Shown: positions 26,101-35,386 of the stretch, piece by piece
Layout of the letters: each line of letters opens with the position of its first letter
Position numbering within the stretch: the stretch's first letter is position 1
NCBI GenBank assembly: GCA_027596945.1
Contig: JADGJH010000020.1
Coordinates: 1 to 41,355 of the forward strand
Origin: Physocladia obscura
Lineage: Eukaryota > Chytridiomycota > Chytridiomycetes > Chytridiales > Chytriomycetaceae
DNA: 41,355 nt
Direction: 5' to 3'
The notes under the pieces: generated by a model
What the model was told of the DNA's origin: nothing
Database searches by the model: none
What the model saw: the letters and a program-made list of their open reading frames with translations, nothing else
Made by a program: the position numbers and the translations under genes

Positions 26101-26518
26101 CGCGCACGCCGCCAGGAAGAAGACGGCGAGGAAATGCAAAGCGAACAACAGAGCAGTTGTTTGAATAGTTGTAGTGGTTTTGGTTAGTATCGGCGTTGCG
26201 GTAGTTGTAGTGGTTGATATTGTTGCCGCTCGCCCATCGCAGCTCGAGCACGCGCTGGAAAGAGCATATTCTCCAGATCACTGCATCACCAGCGGAAGGA
26301 ACAAATACACCACCGCTAAGTTCGGGTGATTTGTTATTGTCGTTATTATTGTTGCCGATGATATCGTTGTCATCGTCGGTAATGTTGGTAACGTTGTCGG
26401 AATGCAGAATTCGCACTTCATACTCGGCCGATTTCACCGTTTGCGTTTGATTCACGTCAACGTTGATCGCGCTTGGCTGGCCGACACTCCACGGCACAAA
26501 GCTTTGCAAAAAAAACAT
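20187..26518 (-). CDS. NUP160: Nucleoporin NUP160 (Nup120) homologue
   Basis: Roughly a dozen exons give about 1,850 residues, longer than the usual 1,400. Exon 2 alone (25745-23167) is 860 codons. The N-terminal half is a beta-propeller-like region with the family signature LLALCRDKKLRVFDV. The C-terminal half is the alpha-solenoid, with a close match to NUP160 in TGAIMYDYARRLN, YLAAINALSLVKIDYQWIL, LALAKLTLAERYHEMS, FPTWLLNGFK, DLIRVYLKHGLTLKAW and TTVDQLLIALE. NUP160 belongs to the Y-complex (NUP107-160) scaffold of the nuclear pore. The tail after the TVDQLL element is about 150 residues of Ser/Gly-rich sequence with GIFG, LFSA and GFG pieces, an FG-like feature not typical of this scaffold protein. 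The start ATG at 26518 lies only 22 nt past the stop of the DCN1-like gene. An assembly gap (23114-23123) falls in the intron between exons 2 and 3. Confidence 0.9.
23114..23123. other. Assembly gap (10 N)
   Basis: Ten N lie inside the NUP160 intron bounded by about 23166 and 23064. The flanking exons join in phase (GGAAAG and CGAATT), so the gap probably does not remove coding sequence, although its true length is unknown. Confidence 0.95.
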
Positions 26519-26540
26519 GACTTTTTCTTTTCTCTCCCTT

Positions 26541-27642
26541 TCACTTCTTCCGCACAAATTCCACAAACTCATCCAAAATAACGGGCCACGCGTTACTCTC
26601 CTCATAATTGCACATGTCATCCTGCACATTCACACTGAAATCCCAGAATGACATCCACTGGTCCTTATTCACAACTTTGAGAGCAGACCCTGTCCCTTCG
26701 TCGTCTTGGAGAAACTCAATCATTTTATCGACGTGCTTGTATACAGATGTGTCTGTCAACATTAGTTTCCATAATCCCTTTGCTGATTAAACGAATTAAT
26801 CAATAAAAGTTTTAAAAATGTGGACAAAATTCATACTAATGTCGATATCAATGTATTTTCGATCCTTTGATTCTTTACCAAAATGAAACGCCCATTTGTA
26901 CATCTCCTTCATTTCCACAGGATTGCGAAAAATTGATTCAAGGTCAGAAACTTTGTCTTTGAGTTTTTCTGTTGAATCAACGCTGAATATATAGAGAGAT
27001 ATTAGCATCAATGTTCGAATCCGATATACTTTGGCAATAATTTCATACTTTAAAAGCTGCATTCCATTCATCCATTCCGCTTTTGAAAAAACTCCCATCT
27101 GTTGGGCACTGAGGCGATACGAAAGAGCCAACGCTACCGGCTATTGATCAAAATACAGAAAATCAGCTAAAAAAGAAGGCAACGAAAAGGTCTGAAAAAC
27201 TCACTCCGCGAACATCAATTCCAGTTTGATCACATAATAACTCAATGCCCTCAATGTCCAAATGATCATCATCACAATCAGAGCCAGCAGCAGGAACAGA
27301 CTGGAATGATTTAAACCACGCTGCGCAAGTAAGAGCATTGAATTGCGCCGATGGTGCAAGCAGTTTTTTGGCTGTCGCAGTTGATAGGAGTCTTGCCGTT
27401 GCTTTTGTTGCAGTAGTGGCAGAGGGGGAGGTTTTCCTTTGGCGTTTGGATTTCGGGGGCATCGTGGCAGCAATTGCCACGACGGATTTCGTGGGCGTAG
27501 TTTGTGCAGTTGCAGCTGGAGTGTTTGGAGTGGGAGCTGTTGCTGCCAAGGCTTTTGTTGCAGAGCGTGTCCGCTTTATGTCAACAAAAGTAACAAGCTC
27601 AGCGGCTGAAGCGAAAACTTCAGTCTTTTTCCGCGGTGGCAT
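26541..27642 (-). CDS. DCN1-like (DCUN1D) cullin neddylation factor
   Basis: Four exons (27642-27205, 27140-27049, 26982-26837, 26782-26541) give 305 residues. The first about 100 are low complexity, Ala/Thr-rich and basic (MPPRKKTEVFASAAELVTF), and differ from the UBA domain found in many DCN1 proteins. The rest is the PONY/DCUN1 domain: VALALSYRLSAQQMGVFSKA, EWMNGMQLL, STEKLKDKV, EMYKWAFHFGKE, ITKGLWKLML, and the C-terminal signature NKDQWMSFWDFS with CNYEESNAWPVILDEFVEF. This domain binds the cullin WHB and the NEDD8 E2 and stimulates cullin neddylation, so it should control SCF-type ubiquitin ligases. It is divergently arranged with the BET1-like gene, 152 nt apart. Confidence 0.9.
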
Positions 27643-27794
27643 TAGTACAATATGCGTCGCGGTGCGGCAACGGAAAAGCAAGTGCTGTATTTGAAAGTGT
27701 GAAGGTGAGTGTGCCTCCCGTTTTCCAGGCTTTGAATTATTGCTTTGAATTCTTCAGAGAAAATTGGCTTTCCAAACAACTTCCAGACAATACA
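27643..27794. promoter_or_regulatory. Divergent promoter region (DCN1-like / BET1-like)
   Basis: A 152-nt span separates the two start codons on opposite strands. It contains a small upstream ATG (27652) whose frame stops within 50 nt, and a GT...AG pair ending near 27759 that could be a 5' UTR intron of the BET1-like gene. Bidirectional promoter use is inferred. Confidence 0.4.
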
Positions 27795-28276
27795 ATGTCA
27801 GCATATCGGAGACCTGTCGGAAACACAAACTCGAACGCAAACAACAACTCGCCATTTGCATCAGCACATTACGCTTCGTCATCTTCATCCACGCCATCGC
27901 CATCATTATCATCAGCATCACAATCACATTCTGCTTTCATGACGCAGAACGACGAGCACGCGGATTTGTTGGCTGCCAAAGTTGCTATGCTCAAAGAGGT
28001 AGAACACGAACAAAATAAATTGATCGTCTATTTTGCTTTCAGTTCATCCTTTTTCTTCAGATTTCGGTTCAAATTGGCGATGAGGTTTCATACCAGAAAG
28101 ACTTGCTGAAGGGGATGACTGATGATTTTGACAACACTGGAAACATTTTGTCGGCAACAATCAAACGTGTTGCTCTTGTTGCTCGTAGCCCCAACGGCCG
28201 ATGGATGTGCTGGTTGATGGCTTTTGTTGTTGCTGTCTTGTTTTATATTGTCTTCTTGTCGCGAAAGTTTAAATAG
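27795..28276 (+). CDS. BET1-type Qc-SNARE
   Basis: Two exons (27795-27998, 28061-28276) give 139 residues. A Ser/Asn-rich N terminus (MSAYRRPVGNTNSNANNNS) precedes one SNARE motif (NDEHADLLAAKVAMLKEISV, QIGDEVSYQKDLLKGMTDDF, ILSATIKRVALVARS). A C-terminal membrane anchor follows (WLMAFVVAVLFYIVFL) and a short luminal RKFK end. Size and arrangement match BET1, which drives fusion of ER-derived COPII vesicles with the Golgi, or its relative SFT1/GS15. BET1 is favoured by the ALLxKVxxLKxISxxIGxEV-like pattern. The start is chosen at the first in-frame ATG after a likely 5' UTR intron. Confidence 0.88.
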
Positions 28277-28567
28277 ATGATGATCGTTGGGTTGCATAAA
28301 AATCAAATGAAGTTGTTGAAGTTTGTAATACTCTGTAGTGGGAACCCAAACATTATTTATGTCTTTGACGTGGTATTTTCATATGTTGACAGCATACAAG
28401 AAGAGTTCAAAATAACTGGTCAACTTACGGAATATCAACATTTAGCAATCTTTTAGTTTGTTGTTTTGTCTGCTAATCTTCTGGCTTTTTATTGTGCTAT
28501 GCTGTTGGCTAGTTCTTTGGAACCATTTCCATTTTATTGATTCTTCTACTGTATAAAGAATACACTT

Positions 28568-28606
28568 TAATAAATTATAATAAATAATAATAATAATAAT
28601 AGTAAT
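28568..28606 (+). repeat. TAA/ATAA microsatellite
   Basis: Consecutive AATAAATTATAATAAATAATAATAA-type units make a simple repeat downstream of the BET1-like gene. It also contains several AATAAA hexamers that could serve its 3' end. Confidence 0.7.
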
Positions 28607-29651
28607 ATTGAACTATTCCTGTAATGACGCTGGCATTGAGGACGTAACACAGAGACTACTACATCACCCAGAGACCATTAAATTACCCCGACTCTCACAT
28701 CTCAGTTAAAGTTGTCAATGTTAGAGTTTGCACAAATGAGCACCTTACTTGGAATCTGGCTGCCATAGTTGATAATTGTGGGTATAGCGTACATCCTGGT
28801 CTCTTTAAGGGTTTCAAATCTGTTGGGTATTGCACAGGCTGCATTGGTTGAGATCTTCTTTGTTGAAATAGCCTTTTTATAGTAGATTTTTGTTATCAAT
28901 CTTATTTAAAATTTCCCACAATTTTTTTTTTTTTTTGTTTTTTTGAAGTGACTCACTGTAATATTTCTGCCTGGTTAATACAGGTGGAAATAGTTAGTAA
29001 AAAAAATACTGCTGTTGGTCATTATCATGATTTTTTATGTATTGATATGCAATGAAAAATTGTTGGTGTATCAAGTATACATTTTACTGTTTAGCTTGCT
29101 TTTGTTGCTTTTCTTCTTGTTCAATGCTGGAAAATTCTAGAATCCATTTGATAAATCTATTTTCAGAAAGGCTTATGCATGTTAATGTTTTGCAACAAGT
29201 CAATTATATTGGACATAAGCCTTTTGTCTACCATTTGTTTAAAACTAAGTGTCCACCTCCAAGATCTTTACAAGATGTATAGGCAATAAAATTTTTGGCT
29301 TGGTAACTCAAGTTTCAGCATATCCATATTGGACCCTCTCCCTTACCTTTTTTTGGATCAATATTTTCTGTTCTCCAAAGATTTGATAATTCTCCCTGGA
29401 TTGAGGGACAATTCCTCTTTTCATTCTGAGATAGAATGGCAAGAGAAGCTTACTGAATATTATAGCTGGATTGTGAAGCAATTTTTTCAGTATATGTCTT
29501 TCAGCTTTGCATACTGACTTTTCACGAATTTGGAGTTAATTTGCTTTCCGTGGAATCAGAGTAAGCTTTGGATTTTGTTATTAAAATTGACACATTCTTT
29601 CCTCCCTGGATTATATTCCAGCTTTACTCTGCCAACATCTTGAGTTGTATA

Positions 29652-29694
29652 GCAGTCCTTGGCAGAGTGTCCAATTTTGTTAGCATTGTTTACA
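29652..29694 (-). pseudogene. Frameshifted CX2CX4HX4C zinc-knuckle remnant
   Basis: The minus strand reads C-K-Q-C in one frame and, one extra base later, NKIGHSAKDC in the next. Together they have the exact spacing of a gag nucleocapsid knuckle, now broken by one inserted base. An in-frame stop also lies about 70 nt upstream. Zinc knuckles also occur in cellular proteins, but no intact cellular gene surrounds this one. Confidence 0.5.
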
Positions 29695-30130
29695 GGATTG
29701 AAATGCATAATTTGCCCTAACACTAGCGACGTGTCTACCTGCAATTCTCATTCTCCTTCGATTTCTTTAGCTACTGTAGCAGCAATGATGGCTGACCCAA
29801 CAATTTTCTTTTCTTTTTTTTTCCTTTTTCTGTGGCTTATTCTTTCTTGTTCTTTTATTTATTTATTTTTATTTACAGGAAGTAGTAGTTGTATAAACTA
29901 CATCTATTTTTCAAGCATCAGTCACCACTGCAATAGCTTAGTGAGTCTGAGTGCAATTTATTTTTACCTCACTACTGTTTTCAAATTTGAATGGGACAAC
30001 TTGCATCGACTACAGGCTGTATTAAGTTTGCTTACAGTCTCATAAACACAGCAAGAGAAATTATAGGCATATGATCTCCATTACAGTTCATCTCTTTCAT
30101 CTGTTCTATGACCACAGAAACTATGACAGT

Positions 30131-30175
30131 GAAAAAAAACAAACAGAAAAAAACAGAAAAAAACAGAAAAAAACA
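30131..30175 (+). repeat. 10-bp tandem repeat (CAGAAAAAAA)
   Basis: About four copies of a 10-bp unit lie just beyond the 3' end of the small minus-strand gene at 30192. This marks the border between the relic region and the next gene cluster. Confidence 0.8.
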
Positions 30176-30191
30176 TAGAATATAAATTAAT

Positions 30192-30595
30192 TCAGATGCG
30201 CGCCTTGGGTTTGATTGTTAAATATTCTTTTAGTCCTATTGCGTCAATTGAATTTGGTTGTCCTTCCACAAGAAATGCCAATTCTGCTTCCTGATATATA
30301 TTATTATTGTATCAATATTAAGAAAGAGACAAAAAATTAAAAATTTAACCCGCGCAAGAGCCATATTCTTGAATTTTTCTTTCATGCGGTCTGTAGCCTT
30401 TTGTGCATTGATTAATGCCAAGTTTTCTTCCGCTTGACTAGCGTAGTGGCCGCCGCCGCGTTTTCTTGCTAACAAGATTCTTAAACAGTTGTATTGCTCC
30501 GCAAGTCTCCTGTGTTGCTGTTTTGACCAGATTTTGGCTCGTGCTGAACTCTCATCAATGTTTTGAACGATTTCTGCTGCAGGTTTTTCTGACAT
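30192..30595 (-). CDS. Small helical protein of unknown function
   Basis: Two exons (30595-30350, 30290-30192) give 114 residues. The protein is mostly charged helix (ARAKIWSKQQHRRLAEQYN, LRILLARKRGGGHYASQAEE, KATDRMKEKFKNMALAREAE) with a short non-helical end (GLKEYLTIKPKARI). I do not recognise a family. The size and Arg/Lys/Gln-rich helix recall small axonemal proteins, but this is a guess. Its start codon is 39 nt from the stop of the upstream gene on the same strand. Confidence 0.6.
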
Positions 30596-30634
30596 GTTTG
30601 TAGTTAAAATAACAGGAACAACAAAGTAAATAAA

Positions 30635-31323
30635 CTAACCATAAGCAAAATATTTTGCGCGAGTTACTCTGTCTAGGTTTCGTACCTGCCGTGAGCTCAG
30701 TCTGGACAAATTAAAGGAAGATTTTTCGGCCAAATGAAATGGCCTTCGAATAAAAAATAACCAAAGATAATTAAAGGAACAAACAACAAACTCATTGAAT
30801 AAACTCACGAATATGACTCATCAGGATTAATTGTAACTACCACAGTATCCTGCCTATCATTGCTGTCTTTTCTTTTGTGTTTTTCTTTTCTTGGGCTGCC
30901 GCCAATATCTTCAAGATTGACACCAATACCTCCACCGGCACCGCCGCTGCCACCCAGTACTGCCGTTTGCGCCGAATCTATGACTGTTCGGCTGCTTTTC
31001 TTTCCTCCATTCCGTTTTCTATTTGGTGCCACTCTTCTGTTGTTTTTACTAGGAGTTATCAACGTTGTTGTTAAATCTTCCTCGTCCTCATCTTGCGAGC
31101 CGTCATTCGCAAAAGACGAATTTCCGGCGCCAGCAGTTACGTTTTTTGAGGGCTGGTAGGTGGAATAATTTATTTTTGAACGGTTGAAGCGTTTGGAGAG
31201 GAATGCTGGAACTTGTTTTGAAATCGAGATTAGGGATGGAGCTGTAATTCCGATATTTTTTTTCACGATTTGAAGAGGTGGTAAGATGCCTTTGAATGGT
31301 GTTGTTTGGTGTGTAAGGGGCAT
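30635..31323 (-). CDS. Basic, mostly disordered protein of unknown function
   Basis: Two exons (31323-30809, 30743-30635) give 207 residues. The ATG at 31323 is chosen because the open frame upstream has no earlier ATG. The N-terminal part (MPLTHQTTPFKGILPPLQIV, SKQVPAFLSKRFNRSKINYS) looks folded or motif-like. The middle is acidic then Gly- and Arg/Lys-rich (DGSQDEDEEDL, RKRNGGKKSSR, GGSGGAGGGIGVN). The C-terminal exon (HLAEKSSFNLSRLSSRQVRN) is more ordered. No family is recognised; the basic tracts could be nuclear localisation signals. Confidence 0.55.
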
Positions 31324-31458
31324 TGTGATGTTCTTATTTATTCCTCTTCCATTTCTTCTTTTTTTTTTTTTGTGATAATCGCCGGAAAATCTCAAGAAAA
31401 TCCTGAAATCATTAATTTTTTTTAAGTTTATTTATTTTTATTTAAAAAAAAAGCTACT
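31324..31458. other. AT-rich spacer
   Basis: This spacer of about 135 nt with poly-T and poly-A runs lies between the start of the basic-protein gene and the stop of the PDE gene on the same strand. No other signal was seen. Confidence 0.5.
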
Positions 31459-34400
31459 TCATGGGTTTTCAACTATATAATTCATCCCACTGCCAGCCAG
31501 ATCCGCCCAGTTCTTTGCATTGTTGTTCACTTCAATCAAAAGTTTATCAGATTTGGAGCCAACAATTCCATGAAATATATCAAAAGCTGGTAATACAATG
31601 TGCTTGTAAAAGTCAACCTAAAGAAATTTAAATGCATATATGTGAATATGGGCTTTGGAAAAAATAAAAATAAAAACAATAGAAAAATAAAACAATTAAA
31701 CCTGCATTCGTGGAATCTGAGACTCGTTTTCTCGGTTCATAATTTCGGCACTGAAGGGGAGTCCCAGTTTTTTTTCTTGTTCACCTTGGGAGAAAAATTC
31801 GGAATATCTGTTTGAAAAAATTAAACAAAAGCAGGAAGGGAGGTAGAGAAAAAAAAAAGAAAAAACAACAATTATGTACACTGCATCCGCTGTTCTCCTA
31901 CTGTTTTCCCATTTTTTACTCATCGCAGAAAGGTCTGAGCACGTCAAACATATTGACAAAAGAATTTCTTTATGGGCCTGTAAGTTTTTGTTGTAATTTC
32001 GTGCTTGAGCCAGCTCAGATGCCGCTTTTTTGATTTTGAAAAACAACGCAAGGTCTGTTGCAAGGATTGCCTTTTCGATAACTTCGATACATGTCTTGTA
32101 ATTCTCAGAGGGCATTGCCTCCAGGATATTATGACCCGGGGCATTTAAAATTGTCATTGTGCTGGAGAAAATGAAACGTATAGATGTGTTTGTGTGAAGG
32201 AAATGCATTAAAATAATTATAATCATTAAGAAAAAATGTTGAAAAACCAAAAATTAACTGATTAAAATGATGCCTCTCCATAGTACTACTTGAATAAAAA
32301 TTTGCCAGTATAGTGTTTGCACTTTTTTGAAAAGTGTTGTTTGTCCCTCTGTGATCTATATCGTGATTAAAGGCTGCAATAAACATGGCGTAAATTTCAA
32401 TTTCACTGAATCCGTTGTCTTCAAGTATTCCCATTTTTGCAAGATAAAATATAGCATGGGCAACACTTGTTGCATGCGTAAAGTTGTGGTAATGCACTCC
32501 GCGGTAGTTTTTGCGCACTGTAAGAACATATCTTGCAAGTTTATCCTGTGGAATTTTGTACCGATCACGGAAACCCAAAGCTTCAAACATTTTATACACA
32601 ATTATAGGAAGATTGTTATCAGTAAAGTCGTAAATGTGTGGATCGAAATCAGGTTTTGATATTTCCTCAATTGAAAGATGATTTTCTGCAATTAGTTCAG
32701 CAAAATAAGAAGCTTCATCCAGTCTTGCTGTTGCATGGTATGACATGATTTCCATCGTTATAGCAAGCCGTTCGCGCTCTTTTTCTAATGATTGGTACAT
32801 CAAAGCCTTATGTAGTGCAAGTCCAACAAATATCGAAAATTCGTGCATAATCTTTACATCATCGTTTGTAAATTGTATGACTTTTCCTTTTTTAATTTTG
32901 TTGATAACTTTTGTTACGCCAACAATCTGTTGCTCGGGACCAAAAATAGGGCTTGCCAATATAGTTTTTGAAATGTAATCCGAATTTGCATCAATCTGTT
33001 GTTTCGTTAAATATAAAAACGGAAAAGAAAAGATTGCACTACCTCTGACTCAAAACGGGTATCAGAATGGAGATCTTCGATCAGAATATGAAATTTATTT
33101 TCCATAACTGCGGCAGAAACACAAGTTGATTTCATTGGAACACAAACACTTCCGGAATTTAAATTTTCTGAGTCAAAAATCATTTCTAGTTTCCCGGTAT
33201 CTTTGTTAACAAGCGACAAAATGGCACGATCCGCCATTGTCAAATCTTGAGCGTGGCGAATAATCCGTTTGAATAAGTTTGAAACTGATTCTTGACCACT
33301 GACTGATCTCGCGACTTCCAGAAGATACTCTGACTTCTTAGATTCTACAGAAGCTATTATTTCTTTTTGCTTCAATTTTTCATAAAGGATAGAATTGTGA
33401 ATAGCTAAGTTTTAAAATCAATAATAAACCATAAAAGAAACGAATTATAGAAAACTTACCAATTCCTACAGTTTGCAAAAAGTTTCGAAAAACAGAAACA
33501 TCAGTATCAGTGAAAGAAAATTCGTCTGGAAATTGCTCTTGCTCCTCAAGTGAATGTATTTTATTAATGAGCGATGCAACTCCAAGCAGTTTTCCATTTT
33601 TATTGTTTTGTGTAGGGGGCCCTCCAAATATTGGTAAGCATAATATTGACTTAGTTTTGAATCCAGTCTATTTTATTAAATTTTTGGTTATTATTATTAT
33701 TTTTTCAATACAACTGAGATAAAATTAACCTTTAAATCTTGTGATCGATCAAAACGCGGATCTTCATAGGCATTTCGAATATTTAATCCTTTTCCTGTTA
33801 AAGCCACATAACCAGCTATTCCTGTTCCAATTTTCAGCCGAATATTAGCCACATTCCTTTCTTCTTCGTCAGCATCATCTTCATTATGGCTGGCTGCACC
33901 TTCGCGAAAAGAACTTTTATGGCCAGAAAATACTTGAGAATCACTTGAATGAACGCTGATTTCAGTCGGTCCAAAATTTGAATGATTTTGAATAATTTGG
34001 AAGGCCATTTCAACTTGATTATAATCTGGCAAAATATCCCATGCCGTTGAGTACAGTTCGTTATTGGCCTCATCCACCAAAAAAAAGGAACTTTTCTCTG
34101 CATTAACTAAAAGAAAAAAATAGGGGAAAAAGATGAGTGATCATATTGAGAAATTATTATGTCACACCTATTGTCACAGCAAATTCAAGAACTCTTTTAA
34201 TAACTGTAGTCAAGTTTAAGCTCGAATATAAAACTCTGTTGATTTCAAAGTTGACATCACTGGGTCGAACAAATTTTTCAGGTTCATCTGTTATTATGTT
34301 TGTGTAACTTAGTGCCCGGTTTACTGCTCTGTTAATTTCCAAATAAGAGCGCGATGATGGCATTCGGCTCTTCCCAGGTGCGGCGGAGCTAAATACCGAG

Positions 34401-34928
34401 CTTTGCCGGTGGTGCTGGTGCTGTTGAATACTTTTAAGTTGAATCTGGTATTTTTCGATTTGAGTTTTTAAAATCTGATTAGATCAAGAAATTTCTGCTT
34501 GTGGCGCGATGAGTGTTGCGAAGATATGATAGGCAGTGGGCAGTGGATATCGAATTTAGAGTATTTACCTCGGAATCTGGCACTGCCCAAGTCTCTGACT
34601 CCGAGTCGTCATTGTCTTTTGGTTGGTTGTTCGTGGGCGATGAATCGGTTTTGGCTGGAGAAGAATACACAGATTGCGGTATATCTGACTTGAGAAACAA
34701 CGCGTCATTAGACTGTTCTGCGAAGGTGTACGATTTGTTCAAGCGCTGTTCTGACGTCGATTCAAGCACAATAATTTTCGATAGTGGAGTGTCTGTGCTT
34801 TCCAGCGGACCAATATCTGGGAGTGCTGTTTGACCTGCTGGTTGTCCAAGAACAATTTCCGCTAGCAATTTCGGGCCAACTTTGGGGTTCGCTTTTAGCC
34901 AATCCCGGACACTTTCTTCAGTTATCAT
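31459..34928 (-). CDS. GAF-GAF cyclic-nucleotide phosphodiesterase (PDE5/6/11-like)
   Basis: Nine exons (34928-34569, 34474-34168, 34106-33730, 33667-33460, 33404-33043, 32995-32259, 32161-31880, 31807-31702, 31617-31459) give 965 residues with all phases consistent. The N terminus has a SVRDWLKANPKVGPKLLAEI element like that before the GAF domains of animal PDE5/11. Two GAF domains follow (GIAGYVALTGKGLNIRNAYE with GFKTKSILCLPIF; then MADRAILSLVNKDTGKLEMI with HILIEDLHSDTRF). Both retain an NK...F...D cyclic-nucleotide motif (INKIHS...FTDTD; INKIKK...FTNDD). The catalytic domain is complete: YHNFTHATSVAH, FNHDIDHRG, the third metal Asp in TCSDLSA, and Gln in PRMQVDFY. It hydrolyses cGMP and/or cAMP. 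Zoosporic fungi use cGMP signalling in swimming and phototaxis, so a zoospore role is plausible. Its ATG overlaps the stop of an upstream small ORF. Confidence 0.93.
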
Positions 34929-35386
34929 GGCACTGTTTTCGCCAAATTTCCTTTGTTTGGAACAAAGAGTGAAAACAGATGAATATGAGCAACAATCAGG
35001 TTCGTCTTTTCTTGCACCAAACCGCCAAAATACCGCAACTGCACATATAAATCGATATATCCTCGAATTAATTCACTCTTCTTCATCAGCTTCTTGAAGC
35101 CCTTCCGAAGCTGTTCAAAGCCACACAGAAAAGCGGATCGGTGTCCATACAATTCAAGCAAAGTGGGAATGATTTCATGATCCAGGCTATTGCACATCGC
35201 GGAAACGTTGCCTGTCTTTCACCAGGCCTTAATATTGACAACGGCAAAAAAACGCGCCGGATAAAACTCATAACAACCACAAATGTTTCCGATTTCGAAA
35301 GGATAATCAAAAAAGTGGGAGTGATCGCCAAAGTTGGACTTTTTTGCCGCAAAACGGAAAACAGAAAACAGAAAAATAAACATCAT
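34925..35386 (-). CDS. Small ORF of unknown function between deacetylase and PDE
   Basis: A model of two exons (35386-35254, 35211-34925) gives 139 residues. The second exon is clearly protein-like: NSLDHEIIPTLLELYGHRSA, FLCGFEQLRKGFKKLMKKSE, LIRGYIDLYVQLRYFGG. The 42-nt intron is short, and without splicing the same frame hits one TGA. A shorter start at ATG 35197 is the alternative. The first ATG overlaps the deacetylase stop, and the stop TGA overlaps the PDE start in an ATGA arrangement. It could be a separate gene, an upstream ORF on the PDE transcript or a mis-split upstream exon. No family is recognised. Confidence 0.45.

Larger units (their letters stand above)
28277..30191 (-). mobile_element. 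Gene-poor stretch with decayed retroelement traces
   Basis: No intact gene is visible across about 1.9 kb, in sharp contrast with the packed genes on both sides. On the minus strand, fragments of protein-like sequence are interrupted by stop codons and frame changes. At 29694-29652 a retroviral-type zinc knuckle can be read, but only across a one-base shift. Further fragments occur (for example GSQIPSKVLICANSN near 28735 and WILEFSSIEQEEKQQ near 29140). No long terminal repeats, reverse transcriptase motif or target-site duplication was found by eye. A truncated, mutated gag-bearing element is inferred. The downstream flank near 28.57 kb is a TAA-rich microsatellite. Confidence 0.4.

Noticed and set aside
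27338..27694. Plus-strand frame of 118 codons, Val/Ala-rich
   Set aside because: It is the complement of the Ala/Thr-rich N terminus of the DCN1-like gene.
29052..29517. Two plus-strand frames of 62-76 codons
   Set aside because: No start context, splice partners or recognisable motifs; they lie in the decayed region, where the other strand carries the better signal.
30131..30175. Possible CRISPR-like or LTR-like repeat
   Set aside because: The 10-bp A-rich units are contiguous without spacers; it is a simple tandem repeat.
35212..35253. In-frame TGA in the small ORF as recoding or selenocysteine
   Set aside because: A 42-nt GT-AG intron removes it in phase, which is the simpler reading; no stem-loop of SECIS type was seen.
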